NCBI GenBank assembly: GCA_000471925.1
Contig: CP006668.1
Coordinates: 1,736,001-1,800,000, forward strand
Direction: 5' to 3'
Source of the DNA: Ralstonia pickettii DTP0602
Lineage (GTDB): Bacteria > Pseudomonadota > Gammaproteobacteria > Burkholderiales > Burkholderiaceae
DNA length: 64,000 bases
Shown: positions 16,479-25,535 of the stretch, piece after piece
Numbering within the stretch: position 1 is the stretch's first letter
How the letters are laid out: each line of letters begins with the position of its first letter
The notes under the pieces: model-generated
What the model saw: only the letters and a program-made list of their open reading frames with translations
What the model was told of the DNA's origin: nothing
Database searches by the model: none
Made by a program: the position numbers and the translations under genes

Positions 16479-17483
16479 ATGCACCCCACTTCCAATCAAA
16501 GGCGCCGGCGCATCACCCTTCGTGTGGCCGGCGCACTCGCGCTGACCTGCTGCCTCGCCACCGCAACCGGCGCACAGGCAGAGGCGCCCTATCCCAACCG
16601 CCCAATCCAGATGATCGTGGCCTACGGTCCCGGCGGCGGTACCGACCTGGTGGCCCGCCTGCTGGCCCGCCACCTGGAGAAGCAGCTCGGCGGCGCCACG
16701 GTTGTGGTACAGAACAAGCCCGGCGCGGGCGGCGCCATCGGCTTTGCCGAACTGGCGCGGGCCGCACCGGACGGCTACACCATCGGCTTTATCAACACGC
16801 CGAACCTGCTGACCATTCCGATCGAGCGCAAGACCACCTTCACCTGGCGCAGCTTCGACCTGATCGGCAACCTGGTCGACGATCCGGGCGCCTTCACCGT
16901 GCACAACAGCGACCGCATCGACTCGCTGGCGGCGCTGGTGCGCCATGCCAGGGCGCATCCGGGAGAGGTGTCGGTCGGCACCACCGGCGTAGGCTCGGAC
17001 GACCACCTCGCCATGCTGCTGTTCCAAAAGGCCGCGGGCGTCAAGCTGACCCATGTCGGCTACAAGGGCGCCGGCGACGTGCGTGCGGCGCTGGTGGGGC
17101 AGCAGCTCACCATCGGCGCGATCAACGTGGGCGAGGCGCTGCAGTACCAGAAAGGCGGCTCGCCGATCAAGTTCATCGGCCAGATGGGTGCGACACGAGC
17201 AGCCCTCGCCCCTAATGTGCCCACCTTCCGCGAGCAGGGCTTCGACATCGAGCTGAATTCGCTGCGCGGCCTGGCGGCGCCCAAGGGACTGCCTGAGCCG
17301 GTCAAGAAGAAACTGGTGGATGCCATGGCGCGCGTGGTCGCCGATCCGCAGTTCCGCCAGCAGGCCGAGGCGATGTATGCGCCGCTGCGCTATCTCGCGC
17401 CGGCGGCCTACAGCGCGGAGCTGGAGCGCGGCGAGGCGGGCTTCCGCCAGCTGTGGAAGGAGATGCCGTGGCAGGAGAACTGA
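16479..17483 (+). CDS. Bug/TctC-type periplasmic solute receptor
   Basis: 334 residues from ATG 16479 (GAGGAGA ribosome site eight bases upstream). A long signal peptide runs to about residue 32 (TGAQA before EAPYPNRPIQ). The family glycine loop AYGPGGGTDLVARL, HVGYKGAGD and the C-terminal FRQLWKEM are present. It is the last gene of the 13382 operon, 69 bases after the D-hydroxyacid dehydrogenase, and therefore a candidate receptor for the hydroxycarboxylate this operon oxidises. It converges with the regulator gene ending at 17496. Confidence 0.93.
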   Translation: MHPTSNQRRRRITLRVAGALALTCCLATATGAQAEAPYPNRPIQMIVAYGPGGGTDLVARLLARHLEKQLGGATVVVQNKPGAGGAIGFAELARAAPDGYTIGFINTPNLLTIPIERKTTFTWRSFDLIGNLVDDPGAFTVHNSDRIDSLAALVRHARAHPGEVSVGTTGVGSDDHLAMLLFQKAAGVKLTHVGYKGAGDVRAALVGQQLTIGAINVGEALQYQKGGSPIKFIGQMGATRAALAPNVPTFREQGFDIELNSLRGLAAPKGLPEPVKKKLVDAMARVVADPQFRQQAEAMYAPLRYLAPAAYSAELERGEAGFRQLWKEMPWQEN

Positions 17484-17495
17484 GCGTGCTGGCGG

Positions 17496-18500
17496 CTATC
17501 GCTTAGTACTCTTTGCAGGCTTGCGCCCCGCATCCTTGCGTCGCTTCGGCGAGGCGTCATCTGCTGGCAATGCGGGGATCGCCGGATACTGATCGAAGGT
17601 CTGCTTGACGAGCTGCCGCAACCAGACGATCGCGGGATCGTGGTGAAAGCGCGGGTGCCAGTACTGGCTCAACGCGAACGGTGGCAAGGCCACCGGCGGT
17701 TTCACCACGCGCACCACGCCATAGCGACTGAAGACGTTGGCAAGCTCTTCGGGCACCGTGGCGATCAGGTCCGGCTCCCGGTCCATCAGCAGCGGCACGG
17801 TCAGGAAGTGCGGGGTGTGAATATAGACGCGGCGCTTCAGCCCGTGGCTTTCATATGCGGCGTCGTAGGCGGGGCTCGCGCGCCCCGCCAAACTGACCGC
17901 AATGTGCGGCATGGTCTCGAACTGCTCGACAGTCAGCGTGTCGCCAACCATCTTGTTGCGACTGCTGACGATGGTCACGAATCCATGCATGAACAGTTGC
18001 TGCTGGAACAGCGCCTCGGGCGCCATGCGCACTGAGCCCAGCACCAGATCCGCCTCGCCCGAGGCGAGCAGCGCCTCGATCTGCGGCATCGGTACCTGCA
18101 AGGTGCGCAGCGAGCAGCGCGGCGCGATGGCGCGCAGGCGTTGCATCAGCGGCGGCAGGAATACCAGCTCGCCCATGTCCGTCATGCATAGCGTGAACGT
18201 GCGCTGCATGGTCGCCGGGTCGAAGCTGGACTGTGGCAGCACGCGCGTCTGCATGGTCGTCATGACGTCGAGGATCGGCCCGGCCAGGCCCTCGGCCTTG
18301 GTCGTCGGCGTCATCCCGTGCGCGGTCTTGACGAACAGCGGGTCATCGAAATAGCTGCGCAGCCGGTTCAGCGCATGGCTCATCGCGCTTTGCGTCAGGC
18401 CGAGCTGCTTGGCCGCACGCGTCACATTGCGCTCGCGGAGCATGGCGTCGAATACGGCAAGCAGGTTGTAGTCGAATGGAGCGTTATGCACGGCGTACAT
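17496..18500 (-). CDS. LysR-type regulator of NodD/NahR/DntR type
   Basis: 334 residues from ATG 18500; ATG 18518 gives 340. I prefer 18500 because the inverted repeat at 18505-18534 would otherwise overlap the coding start. Helix-turn-helix region: FDYNLLAVFDAMLRERNVTR followed by AAKQLGLTQSAMSHAL and the DDPLFVKTAHGMTPT wing, the NodD/NahR branch that responds to aromatic acids. The C-terminal tail is rich in Lys and Arg. It is divergent from the Rieske oxygenase gene at 18601 and probably activates it with an aromatic ligand. Confidence 0.9.
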   Translation of the reverse strand: MYAVHNAPFDYNLLAVFDAMLRERNVTRAAKQLGLTQSAMSHALNRLRSYFDDPLFVKTAHGMTPTTKAEGLAGPILDVMTTMQTRVLPQSSFDPATMQRTFTLCMTDMGELVFLPPLMQRLRAIAPRCSLRTLQVPMPQIEALLASGEADLVLGSVRMAPEALFQQQLFMHGFVTIVSSRNKMVGDTLTVEQFETMPHIAVSLAGRASPAYDAAYESHGLKRRVYIHTPHFLTVPLLMDREPDLIATVPEELANVFSRYGVVRVVKPPVALPPFALSQYWHPRFHHDPAIVWLRQLVKQTFDQYPAIPALPADDASPKRRKDAGRKPAKSTKR

Positions 18501-18504
18501 CCTT

Positions 18505-18534
18505 ACTATGTTCTGCATGCGATTGACGCATAGT
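18505..18534. promoter_or_regulatory. inverted repeat, possible LysR operator
   Basis: ACTATG at 18505-18510 and CATAGT at 18529-18534 are exact complements separated by 18 bases. The repeat lies between the divergent regulator and the oxygenase gene at 18601. Short arms make this a weaker case than 13284-13321. Confidence 0.45.
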
Positions 18535-18600
18535 GAGCCCCTGCCTAATCTCCTGTCAAGGCGGCCCAGAGAGGCCGCAAATCGATACAGGAGACAGAAG

Positions 18601-19656
18601 ATGTTTGTCAGGAACACCTGGTATGTGGCGGGCTGGGACAAGGAAGTCGGGCCCAGCGACTTGTTCAGCCGGACCATCATCGGCATCCCCGTGCTGATGT
18701 ACCGCGCGGAAGACGGAACGCTGGTGGCGATGGAAGACCGCTGTTGCCATCGCGGCGCTCCGCTGTCGGTGGGCCGGCGCGAAGGCGACTGCGTGCGCTG
18801 CATGTATCACGGGCTCAAGTTCGATCCCACCGGCCAATGCATCGAGGCGCCGGCGCAGCAGCGGATCCCGCCGCAAGCGCGCGTGCGGACCTTCCCCGTG
18901 GTCGAGCGCAATCGCTGGATCTGGATCTGGATGGGTGACGCGGAAGCGGCTGATCCGGCGCTGATCCCTGACACCCACTGGCTGGACGACTCGGCGTGGC
19001 GCAGCCTCGATGGCTACATCCACTACGACGTCAACTACCTGCTGATCGCCGACAACCTGCTCGACTTCTCGCACCTGCCCTTCGTTCATCCCACCACGCT
19101 CGGGGGCAGCGAGGACTACGCGGGCGTGCAGCCGAAGGTCGAGCGTCTCGACGATGGCGTGCGCATTATCCGCTGGACCATCGACACCGAGGCCCCGCCG
19201 TTTGCGAAGCAGGTCAAGGACTGGCCGGGCAAGGTCGACCGCTGGAACATCTACAACTTCACGCTGCCGGCAATCCTGCTGATGGACTCCGGCATGGCAC
19301 CGACCGGGACCGGGGCACCGGAAGGCAGGCGCGTCGACGCCGCGGAATTCCGTGGCTGCCAGGCACTGACGCCGGAAACCGAGAACTCCACACACTACTT
19401 CTTTGCCCATCCGCACAACTTCGCGATCGACCAGCCCGAGGTCACCCGGTCCATCCACCAGAGCGTAGTGGCAGCGTTCGACGAGGACCGCGACATCATC
19501 ACCGCTCAGCAGCGCTCGCTGGCACTCGCGCCTGATTTCAAGATGGTTCCGTTCTCCATTGACGCGGCCCTGTCCCAGTTCCGCTGGGTGGTCGCACGTC
19601 GACTGGAAGAAGAAGCCGCCCAGCGCGGGCAGGTGCGGCAACTGAAGGAGGCCTGA
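18601..19656 (+). CDS. Rieske [2Fe-2S] oxygenase subunit, vanillate O-demethylase VanA-like
   Basis: 351 residues from ATG 18601, just after an AGGAGACAGAAG ribosome site; the open frame upstream is promoter. Rieske ligands are Cys48-x-His50 and Cys67-x2-His70. The mononuclear iron site is ADNLLDFSHLPFVHP, the usual D-x2-H-x4-H pattern. Fold and length match VanA-type O-demethylases and related one-ring monooxygenases, which remove methyl groups from or hydroxylate aromatic acids. The reductase gene follows within 5 bases. Vanillate is only a family-level guess; dicamba-, toluenesulfonate- and phenoxy-acid-type oxygenases look alike. Confidence 0.92.
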   Translation: MFVRNTWYVAGWDKEVGPSDLFSRTIIGIPVLMYRAEDGTLVAMEDRCCHRGAPLSVGRREGDCVRCMYHGLKFDPTGQCIEAPAQQRIPPQARVRTFPVVERNRWIWIWMGDAEAADPALIPDTHWLDDSAWRSLDGYIHYDVNYLLIADNLLDFSHLPFVHPTTLGGSEDYAGVQPKVERLDDGVRIIRWTIDTEAPPFAKQVKDWPGKVDRWNIYNFTLPAILLMDSGMAPTGTGAPEGRRVDAAEFRGCQALTPETENSTHYFFAHPHNFAIDQPEVTRSIHQSVVAAFDEDRDIITAQQRSLALAPDFKMVPFSIDAALSQFRWVVARRLEEEAAQRGQVRQLKEA

Positions 19657-19660
19657 CGTG

Positions 19661-20608
19661 ATGGAACTGGTTGTCACCGGATTGCGCGCGGAAGCAGAGG
19701 GCGTGCTGGGCGTCGAGTTGCGCTGCCCGTCGCGTGCAGCGTTGCCAGGCTTTGATCCCGGCGCACACGTCGACGTGGCGCTTCCCAACGGCCTGACGAG
19801 GCAATACTCGATTGCCAGCTCGGCTGCCGATATCGGACGCTATTGCCTTGGCATTGGCCTGGCGCCAGCATCCCGCGGCGGATCGCGCTATGCACATGAG
19901 CAACTGCGAGTGGGCGATCGCCTGCAGGTCGGCACGCCGCGATCGTTGTTTCGGCTGGAAACGTCCGCGCCAGCACATCTGTTTATTGCGGGCGGCATCG
20001 GCATCACACCGATCCTCAGCATGATCCGCTGGTGCGTTGAGCATGGACGCGAGTGGCGTCTGTTGTATTGTGTGCGCTCGCGCGGCGCCGCCGCTTACCT
20101 CGACCGGCTCGCCTCCCATGCTGATCGCTTTGTCGTCCATGCCGATGACGAGCATGGCGGCGAACGGGTCGACCTGGGCGCTGCACTGCGCGAGATGCCT
20201 GCCGGCTGGCATGTGTATTGTTGCGGCCCCGGGCCGATGATGGACGCCGTGTCGGATTGTGCCCGGGAGGCCGGAATCGGGTCCGGCGCCGTACACTTCG
20301 AGCACTTTGGCGCCGATACCGACCGGAGTGACAAGCCTGACGGCGCGTTCGAAGTCAGCTTGCTGCGGCATGGCGGGCGTTTCACCATCCCTGCCGGTGA
20401 CAGCATCCTGTCCGTGCTGGAAGCGAATGGCCTGTGCCTGCCGTCAGCGTGTCGCGAAGGCCTGTGCCGGAGTTGCGAAGTTCCGCTGGTTGCCGGCGCC
20501 GCGGACCATCGCGACTACGTGCTGGGCGAGGACGAGCGGGCCGCGAACCGATCCATCCTGATCTGTGTTTCGAGGGCGCAAGGCGGGGAGCTGGTGCTTG
20601 ACCTCTGA
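19661..20608 (+). CDS. oxygenase reductase, VanB-like (flavin/NAD + C-terminal [2Fe-2S])
   Basis: 315 residues from ATG 19661; a GTG at 19658 is equally spaced from AAGGAGG (19645-19651). Order of domains: flavin-binding barrel with RQYSIASSA, NAD domain with GGIGITPILSM, and C-terminal plant-type ferredoxin with CREGLCRSC and a fourth Cys in LICVSRA. This is the phthalate-dioxygenase-reductase/VanB layout. It passes electrons from NAD(P)H to the Rieske centre of the upstream oxygenase. Confidence 0.93.
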   Translation: MELVVTGLRAEAEGVLGVELRCPSRAALPGFDPGAHVDVALPNGLTRQYSIASSAADIGRYCLGIGLAPASRGGSRYAHEQLRVGDRLQVGTPRSLFRLETSAPAHLFIAGGIGITPILSMIRWCVEHGREWRLLYCVRSRGAAAYLDRLASHADRFVVHADDEHGGERVDLGAALREMPAGWHVYCCGPGPMMDAVSDCAREAGIGSGAVHFEHFGADTDRSDKPDGAFEVSLLRHGGRFTIPAGDSILSVLEANGLCLPSACREGLCRSCEVPLVAGAADHRDYVLGEDERAANRSILICVSRAQGGELVLDL

Positions 20609-20619
20609 GCGCACAGGCA

Positions 20620-20645
20620 TGGACCGCGGTGCCTGCTGCGGTCCA
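20620..20645. terminator. hairpin between convergent operons
   Basis: Stem TGGACCGC at 20620-20627 pairs with GCGGTCCA at 20638-20645 over a 10-base loop. It lies between the end of the reductase gene (20608) and the end of livF (20690). No T-run follows, so factor-assisted or weak. Confidence 0.45.
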
Positions 20646-20689
20646 CGTCTGGATGTGTCAAAAGACGCTTCCGTCGTTGTCGCGCCGGA

Positions 20690-21433
20690 TCACGCCGCCT
20701 TCTTCGCCAGCCCCAGATAGGTCTCGATCACCTTTGGATCGCTCGCCAGCTCATCGGCCGGCCCTTCCATCGACATATCCCCGGTCTCGATCACATAGCC
20801 ATAGTCCGCCACCTGCAGCGCGGCACGCGCGTTCTGCTCGATCAGCAGCGTCGCCACGCCCGTCGTGCGCAGGTTGCTGATGATGTGGAAGATCTCCTTG
20901 ACGATCAGCGGCGCCAGCCCCAGGCTGGGTTCATCCAGCATCAGCAGTTGCGGCTTGGCCATCAGCGCGCGGCCCACCGCGAGCATCTGGCGCTCGCCGC
21001 CGGACAGCGTGCCCGCCTCCTGTCGCGCGCGCTCGCGCAGGCGCGGGAACAAGTCGTAGACCACATCCATCTGGTCGAGATAGTTCTTCTCGCCCGCGCG
21101 CTTGCGGCGGAAGGCGCCAAGCTGCAGGTTGTCCTCCACCGTCATCGACGCGAACAGCTCGCGCTTCTCCGGCACCAGGCACATGCCGCGCGCGACGCGC
21201 CCCTCCACCGGGATGCCGGCCATGTCGTGGCCGAGGTAGCTGACCGATCCGCTTGACGAGCCGTTCACCGGCAGCGCGCCCATGATCGCATTGAGCATGG
21301 TCGACTTGCCGGCCCCATTGGGGCCGATCACGGTGACGATCTTGCCGGCTTCCACCTTCAGGTTGGCGCCGTGCACCGCCTCCACCTTGCCGTAGCGGAC
21401 GTGGAGGTCCTTCACTTCGAGAATCAGGCTCAT
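20690..21433 (-). CDS. livF: branched-chain-type ABC transporter ATP-binding protein
   Basis: 247 residues. Walker [10 protein letters not shown] at about 36-44, signature LSGGERQML at about 140, Walker B ending in [13 protein letters not shown]. LivF of a high-affinity importer of the hydrophobic amino acid family, here probably for an aromatic acid because it ends the ring-cleavage operon. It lies 9 bases after the fused livM-livG gene, so the two ATPases are made together. Confidence 0.93.
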   Translation of the reverse strand: MSLILEVKDLHVRYGKVEAVHGANLKVEAGKIVTVIGPNGAGKSTMLNAIMGALPVNGSSSGSVSYLGHDMAGIPVEGRVARGMCLVPEKRELFASMTVEDNLQLGAFRRKRAGEKNYLDQMDVVYDLFPRLRERARQEAGTLSGGERQMLAVGRALMAKPQLLMLDEPSLGLAPLIVKEIFHIISNLRTTGVATLLIEQNARAALQVADYGYVIETGDMSMEGPADELASDPKVIETYLGLAKKAA

Positions 21434-21442
21434 GTCGGGTCC

Positions 21443-23284
21443 TTACTCCACGCCACCGAGATAGGCTTCCAGTACCGCGGGGTTCTTCTGCACTTCCTCG
21501 GGCACGCCCTCGGCAATGCGCGTGCCAAATTCCATCACCACCAGCCGGTCGGTCAGGTTCATCACGAAGTCCATGTCGTGCTCGACCAGCAGCACGCTCA
21601 TGCCCTCGCCCTTGAGCTTGCGCAGCAGCTCGGCCAGCGCCTGCTTCTCCTTGTAGCGCAGGCCGGCGGCCGGTTCGTCGAGCAGCAACAGCGCCGGGTC
21701 GCAGCACAGCGCGCGCGCGATCTCCAGGATGCGTTGCTGGCCCAGCGCCAGGCTGCCGGCTTCCATGTACATGCAGTCGGCCAGGCCTACGCGTTCGAGC
21801 TGGCGCTTCGCCTCGAACAGCAGCTTCTCTTCCTCGGCCTTGTTCATGCGCAGGATCGCAGCGGAGACACCGCCCTGCGCGCGGAAGTCGCCGCGCAGGT
21901 GCGCGCCGATGGCGACGTTCTCCAGCACCGTCATGGTCGGCAGCAGGTGCACATGCTGGAAGGTGCGGCCGATGCCGCGCTTGACGATCTCGCGCGACGG
22001 CAGGCCCGAGATCACCTCGCCGCGATAGCGCACTTCGCCGCGCGTGACTGGCAGCACGCCCGTCACCAGGTTGAAGGTGGTGGACTTGCCGGCGCCGTTG
22101 GGACCGATCAGGCCGATGATCTCGCCGGCCCGTACCTGGAAGCTGACATCGTTCACCGCGACCAGTCCGCCGAACTCCTTGCGCGCGGCACGCACGTCCA
22201 GGATCAGCTCGCCGGCCTCAGGCTTCTGCCGCACGGCCAACGCCTCGGCTTGCGCCGGTGCCAACACCGCCGGGCCCGAAGGAAAGAGACGACGCAGGAA
22301 CGGCCAGATGCCATCGCGCGCGTACTGCAGCAACAGCACCAGCAGCACGCCGAAGACGATGATCTCGAAGTTGCCGTTGGCACCGAGCAGCTTGGGCAAC
22401 ACGCCCTGCAGCACGTCCTTCAGGATGGTCAGGATGCCTGCACCCAGCACCGCGCCCCACACGTGGCCCACGCCGCCAACCACCGCCATGAACAGGTACT
22501 CGATGCCGTAGTTCAGCCCGAACGGCGTCGGGTTCACCGCGCGCTGCAGATGCGCGTACAGGAAGCCCGACACGCACGCGAGGATCGCCGCCACGACGAA
22601 GATCACCACCTTCATCCACGCCGTGTTCACACCCATGGCCTCGGCCATCACGCCGCCGCCCTTGAGCGCGCGGATGGCACGTCCCGGGCGCGAGTTCAGC
22701 AGGTTCTGCATCGCCAGCACGGACACCAGCACCACGGCCCAGATCAGGTAGAACATCGAGCGGCCCGACTGCAGCTCGATGCCAAGGAACGACAGCACCG
22801 GGATGCCGTTCAGCCCGTCATACTTGCCGAGGAATTCCAGGTTGCCGAACAGGAAGAACAACGACAGGCCCCACGCGATCGTCGCCAGCGGCAGGTAATG
22901 CCCGGACATGCGCATCGTGATCAGCCCGATGACATAGGCCGAGGCCACCGTGATCACCAGCCCCACCAGCAGCCCGAACCACGGCGACAGCCCGAACTGC
23001 GTAGTCAGGTACGCGGTGCTGTACGCTCCCAGCCCCACGAATGCGGCCTGTCCAAACGAGGTCATGCCGCCCACGCCGGTCAGCAGCACCAGCCCGATCG
23101 CCACGATGCTGTACAGCCCGATGTAGTTGCCCAGCGTGATCCAGAATTCCGGCGTGGGCAGTACCGGCAGCAGCAGGAGCATCGCCAGCAGCAACCAGCA
23201 GGCGAGGCGCCGCGCGGCGATCGCGTTTGCACGCGTGCCGGGTACGCCAGCGACACGCTGGTCTTTGTTCGTCGCGATTTCCAT
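21443..23284 (-). CDS. fused ABC transporter permease and ATPase (LivM-LivG)
   Basis: 613 residues. Residues about 30-340 form a multi-span inner-membrane permease of the LivM type (GVGGMTSFGQAAFVGLGAY and VVGGVGHVWGAVLGAG are typical). An Ala/Pro-rich linker near 345-365 joins a LivG-type ATPase: Walker [10 protein letters not shown] at about 393, then LALGQQRILEIARAL and LLLDEPAAGL. The reading frame is clean across the junction. Fused LivM-LivG proteins are known, so this is probably natural. It follows livH with a 3-base gap. Confidence 0.92.
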   Translation of the reverse strand: MEIATNKDQRVAGVPGTRANAIAARRLACWLLLAMLLLLPVLPTPEFWITLGNYIGLYSIVAIGLVLLTGVGGMTSFGQAAFVGLGAYSTAYLTTQFGLSPWFGLLVGLVITVASAYVIGLITMRMSGHYLPLATIAWGLSLFFLFGNLEFLGKYDGLNGIPVLSFLGIELQSGRSMFYLIWAVVLVSVLAMQNLLNSRPGRAIRALKGGGVMAEAMGVNTAWMKVVIFVVAAILACVSGFLYAHLQRAVNPTPFGLNYGIEYLFMAVVGGVGHVWGAVLGAGILTILKDVLQGVLPKLLGANGNFEIIVFGVLLVLLLQYARDGIWPFLRRLFPSGPAVLAPAQAEALAVRQKPEAGELILDVRAARKEFGGLVAVNDVSFQVRAGEIIGLIGPNGAGKSTTFNLVTGVLPVTRGEVRYRGEVISGLPSREIVKRGIGRTFQHVHLLPTMTVLENVAIGAHLRGDFRAQGGVSAAILRMNKAEEEKLLFEAKRQLERVGLADCMYMEAGSLALGQQRILEIARALCCDPALLLLDEPAAGLRYKEKQALAELLRKLKGEGMSVLLVEHDMDFVMNLTDRLVVMEFGTRIAEGVPEEVQKNPAVLEAYLGGVE

Positions 23285-23287
23285 GGA

Positions 23288-24337
23288 TTATTCCTCCTCA
23301 GCCGGCTTGCTGACCACGGACCGCCACAGCAGCACCGGGATGATCAGCGTGAAGACAATGACCTCCTTGTAGGCGCTGGCCCAGAACGAGGAATAGGATT
23401 CGAGCAGCCCAACCAGCAGCGCGCCGGCCGCCGCCAGCGGATAGCTGACCAGCCCGCCGACAATGGCGCCGACAAAGCCTTTCAGGCCGATCAGGAAGCC
23501 GGACTCGTAGTACACGGTCGTCAGCGGTGAAATCAGGACCCCGCACAGCGCGCCGATCGCGGCGGCCAGCGTGAACGACAGCCGCCCCGCCTGCGTGGTG
23601 CCGATCCCAACCAGCCGGGCACCCAGCCGGTTGACCGCCGTGGCACGCAGTGCCTTGCCGGGAAGGGTCCGTTCGAAATAGAAGTAAAGTGCCGCGATCT
23701 GCAGGCCCGCCACGCCCACCACCCACAGGCTCTGGCCGGAGACGTTGATGGAGCCCAGTTCGAAAAACGCTTCGGAGAATGAAACGGTGCGCGAGCCCTC
23801 CGCGCCGAACATCACCAGGCCCAGCCCCACCAGCGCAAAGTGGACGCCGACCGAGACGATCAGCAGCACCAGCGTGCTGGCCTCGGCCAGCGGCTGGTAG
23901 GCGATTCGGTACAGCATCGGCCCGAGCGGGATAACGATCAGCAGCGTCAGCGCGACCTGCACCGCCATCGGCGCCCGCTGGCCGCCCCAGGCCTGCGCGG
24001 CCAGATGCACCGCAGCAGGAAACAGCAGGTACTTCACCGCCAACACGGCGATGCGGCGCGGCGCAGCCCGGCGCAAATCGCGGCTGCGCATCACGGCCAC
24101 GGCATCGAAGATAAAGGTCAGCACGCCCATGCCGACCAGCAGCAGGCTGGTCTGCGGTGCATGCCCCGCCTGCATCGCGGCCAGCGTGAGCCCGCCATAG
24201 GCGACGAACTCGCCCTGCGGCAGGAAGATGACCCGCGTGACGGAAAACACCAGCACCAGGGCCAGCGCGAGTAGGCCGTACACCGCGCCTGAAGTGATGC
24301 CGTCCTGCGCCAGCAGGGCGGCGGTTGTGATATCCAT
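23288..24337 (-). CDS. livH: branched-chain-type ABC transporter permease
   Basis: 349 residues from ATG 24337, which has GAGGAGACAAC directly upstream; 16 further codons before it are not needed. Multi-span protein opening with DGITSGAVYGLLALALVLVF and FLPQGEFVAYGG, typical of LivH. Its C-terminal region has GGLVSYPLAAAGALLVG. Partner of the fused LivM-LivG and of LivF, with the solute receptor encoded at 29417. The middle region (about 60-150) is longer than in most LivH proteins. Confidence 0.9.
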   Translation of the reverse strand: MDITTAALLAQDGITSGAVYGLLALALVLVFSVTRVIFLPQGEFVAYGGLTLAAMQAGHAPQTSLLLVGMGVLTFIFDAVAVMRSRDLRRAAPRRIAVLAVKYLLFPAAVHLAAQAWGGQRAPMAVQVALTLLIVIPLGPMLYRIAYQPLAEASTLVLLIVSVGVHFALVGLGLVMFGAEGSRTVSFSEAFFELGSINVSGQSLWVVGVAGLQIAALYFYFERTLPGKALRATAVNRLGARLVGIGTTQAGRLSFTLAAAIGALCGVLISPLTTVYYESGFLIGLKGFVGAIVGGLVSYPLAAAGALLVGLLESYSSFWASAYKEVIVFTLIIPVLLWRSVVSKPAEEE

Positions 24338-24460
24338 GTTGTCTCCTCGTACCTCGGTCAGGCGCCCCGCACGGGCGCGCTGCAATCGAAAGCTGAGTCC
24401 TTCGGCGCCGTGCGGGCGCCCTGGACTTCTGGTGGTACTTCTTGCTGCCCGCGTGGCGGG

Positions 24461-25531
24461 CTATGGGGCAGGCCTGGGGTCGGTCACCGCCGTAATAAAG
24501 GCATCGCTGAGGAAGGCCCCGTCCGGCAAGGCGTGCTCGCGCGTGAAGGTTGCCCTGGCGGCGTCCACCATCAGCGGGTTGCCGCAGGCATAGACCTCCA
24601 TGCCGCTCATGTCCGGGAAGTCATGCGCGACCGCTTCATGCACGAAGCCGCTGCGCCCTTGCCAGTCGGCATCCGGCTCGGACAGCACCGGAACAAAGCG
24701 GAGCCGCGCCGCGAGCGCCTCCCACTCCTGCGCCTCGTCGATCGCATACAAGTCCTCGCGTCTGCGGCCGCCCCAGTACAACACGGCGCCGCGTGCCTGC
24801 AGCGCCTGGCCGTGGGTCTTCATCAGGGAAGCGATCGGCGCGTAGCCGGTGCCGGACGCCAGCAGGATGACGGGCTTGTCGGTTTCGGAAAGCACGAAGG
24901 CACCGAAGGGGCCCTCCACCCGCAGCATGTCGCGGGGCTTCAGCGCCTGGTACACATGCGTCGAAAACCGCCCCTTGGGCAGCGCCCTGACATGCCATTC
25001 CATCGTCCCGCCGCCGTCCGGCGCGTTGGCCATGGAGTAGCTGCGGCGTGTGCCGTCGCGCAGCAGCACGTCGCAGTACTGCCCCGCCTTGAAATCGAAA
25101 CCCGCATTAGGCGGCACCTGCAGCCGCACCACGGTCACGTCATGGCTGACCCGGTCCGCCGACAGCACGCGGGCGCCGGCCTGCACCACGCGACGTCCGG
25201 GCACCGCCGACACCTCCGGCGCCTCGATCACCACGTCGCCCTCGGGCCTGGCCATGCACGTCAGGCAGTGCCCTTCCGGCACGCCTTCAGGCTCGAAGCC
25301 CTCGGGATAGGAGACGGACCCGCTCCGGACCGGCGCGCAGCAGGCATGGCATTCTCCGCGCCGGCAACTGTGCTTCGGGAAGAAGCCCGCCCCCAGCGCC
25401 GTTTCCAGCACGGACTGGCCTGGCGCGCAGTCGAGCGTGACCCCGGCCGGCGCAAAGGTGATACGGTGTTCGGCCTGGGCCTTGACTTCGTCCGGCATGC
25501 CGGGACGCTCCAGGGTCTGTTCCTGCGACAT
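24461..25531 (-). CDS. ferredoxin-flavin-NAD(P)H reductase for an aromatic oxygenase
   Basis: 356 residues. N-terminal plant-type [2Fe-2S] domain (about 25-100) with SCRRGECHACC and a later CLTC; then a flavin domain with RRSYSMANAP and an NAD domain with LLASGTGYAPIAS. This layout matches phenol-hydroxylase, benzoate-dioxygenase and CDP-deoxyglucoseen reductases. It is the only reductase gene in the operon, so it most likely supplies electrons to the Rieske ferredoxin at 35310 and the dioxygenase. It is followed by a 123-base gap before livH in which I see nothing definite. Confidence 0.88.
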   Translation of the reverse strand: MSQEQTLERPGMPDEVKAQAEHRITFAPAGVTLDCAPGQSVLETALGAGFFPKHSCRRGECHACCAPVRSGSVSYPEGFEPEGVPEGHCLTCMARPEGDVVIEAPEVSAVPGRRVVQAGARVLSADRVSHDVTVVRLQVPPNAGFDFKAGQYCDVLLRDGTRRSYSMANAPDGGGTMEWHVRALPKGRFSTHVYQALKPRDMLRVEGPFGAFVLSETDKPVILLASGTGYAPIASLMKTHGQALQARGAVLYWGGRRREDLYAIDEAQEWEALAARLRFVPVLSEPDADWQGRSGFVHEAVAHDFPDMSGMEVYACGNPLMVDAARATFTREHALPDGAFLSDAFITAVTDPRPAP

Positions 25532-25535
25532 AGGA

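Noticed and set aside
21443..23284. LivM-LivG fusion as a sequencing error
   Set aside because: The frame is clean through an extended linker and such fusions are known in the family, so I kept it as one gene, though a read check is listed.
21371..23530. Plus-strand open frame opposite the Liv transporter genes
   Set aside because: Antisense shadow of livF and the fused livM-livG gene; composition is not protein-like.
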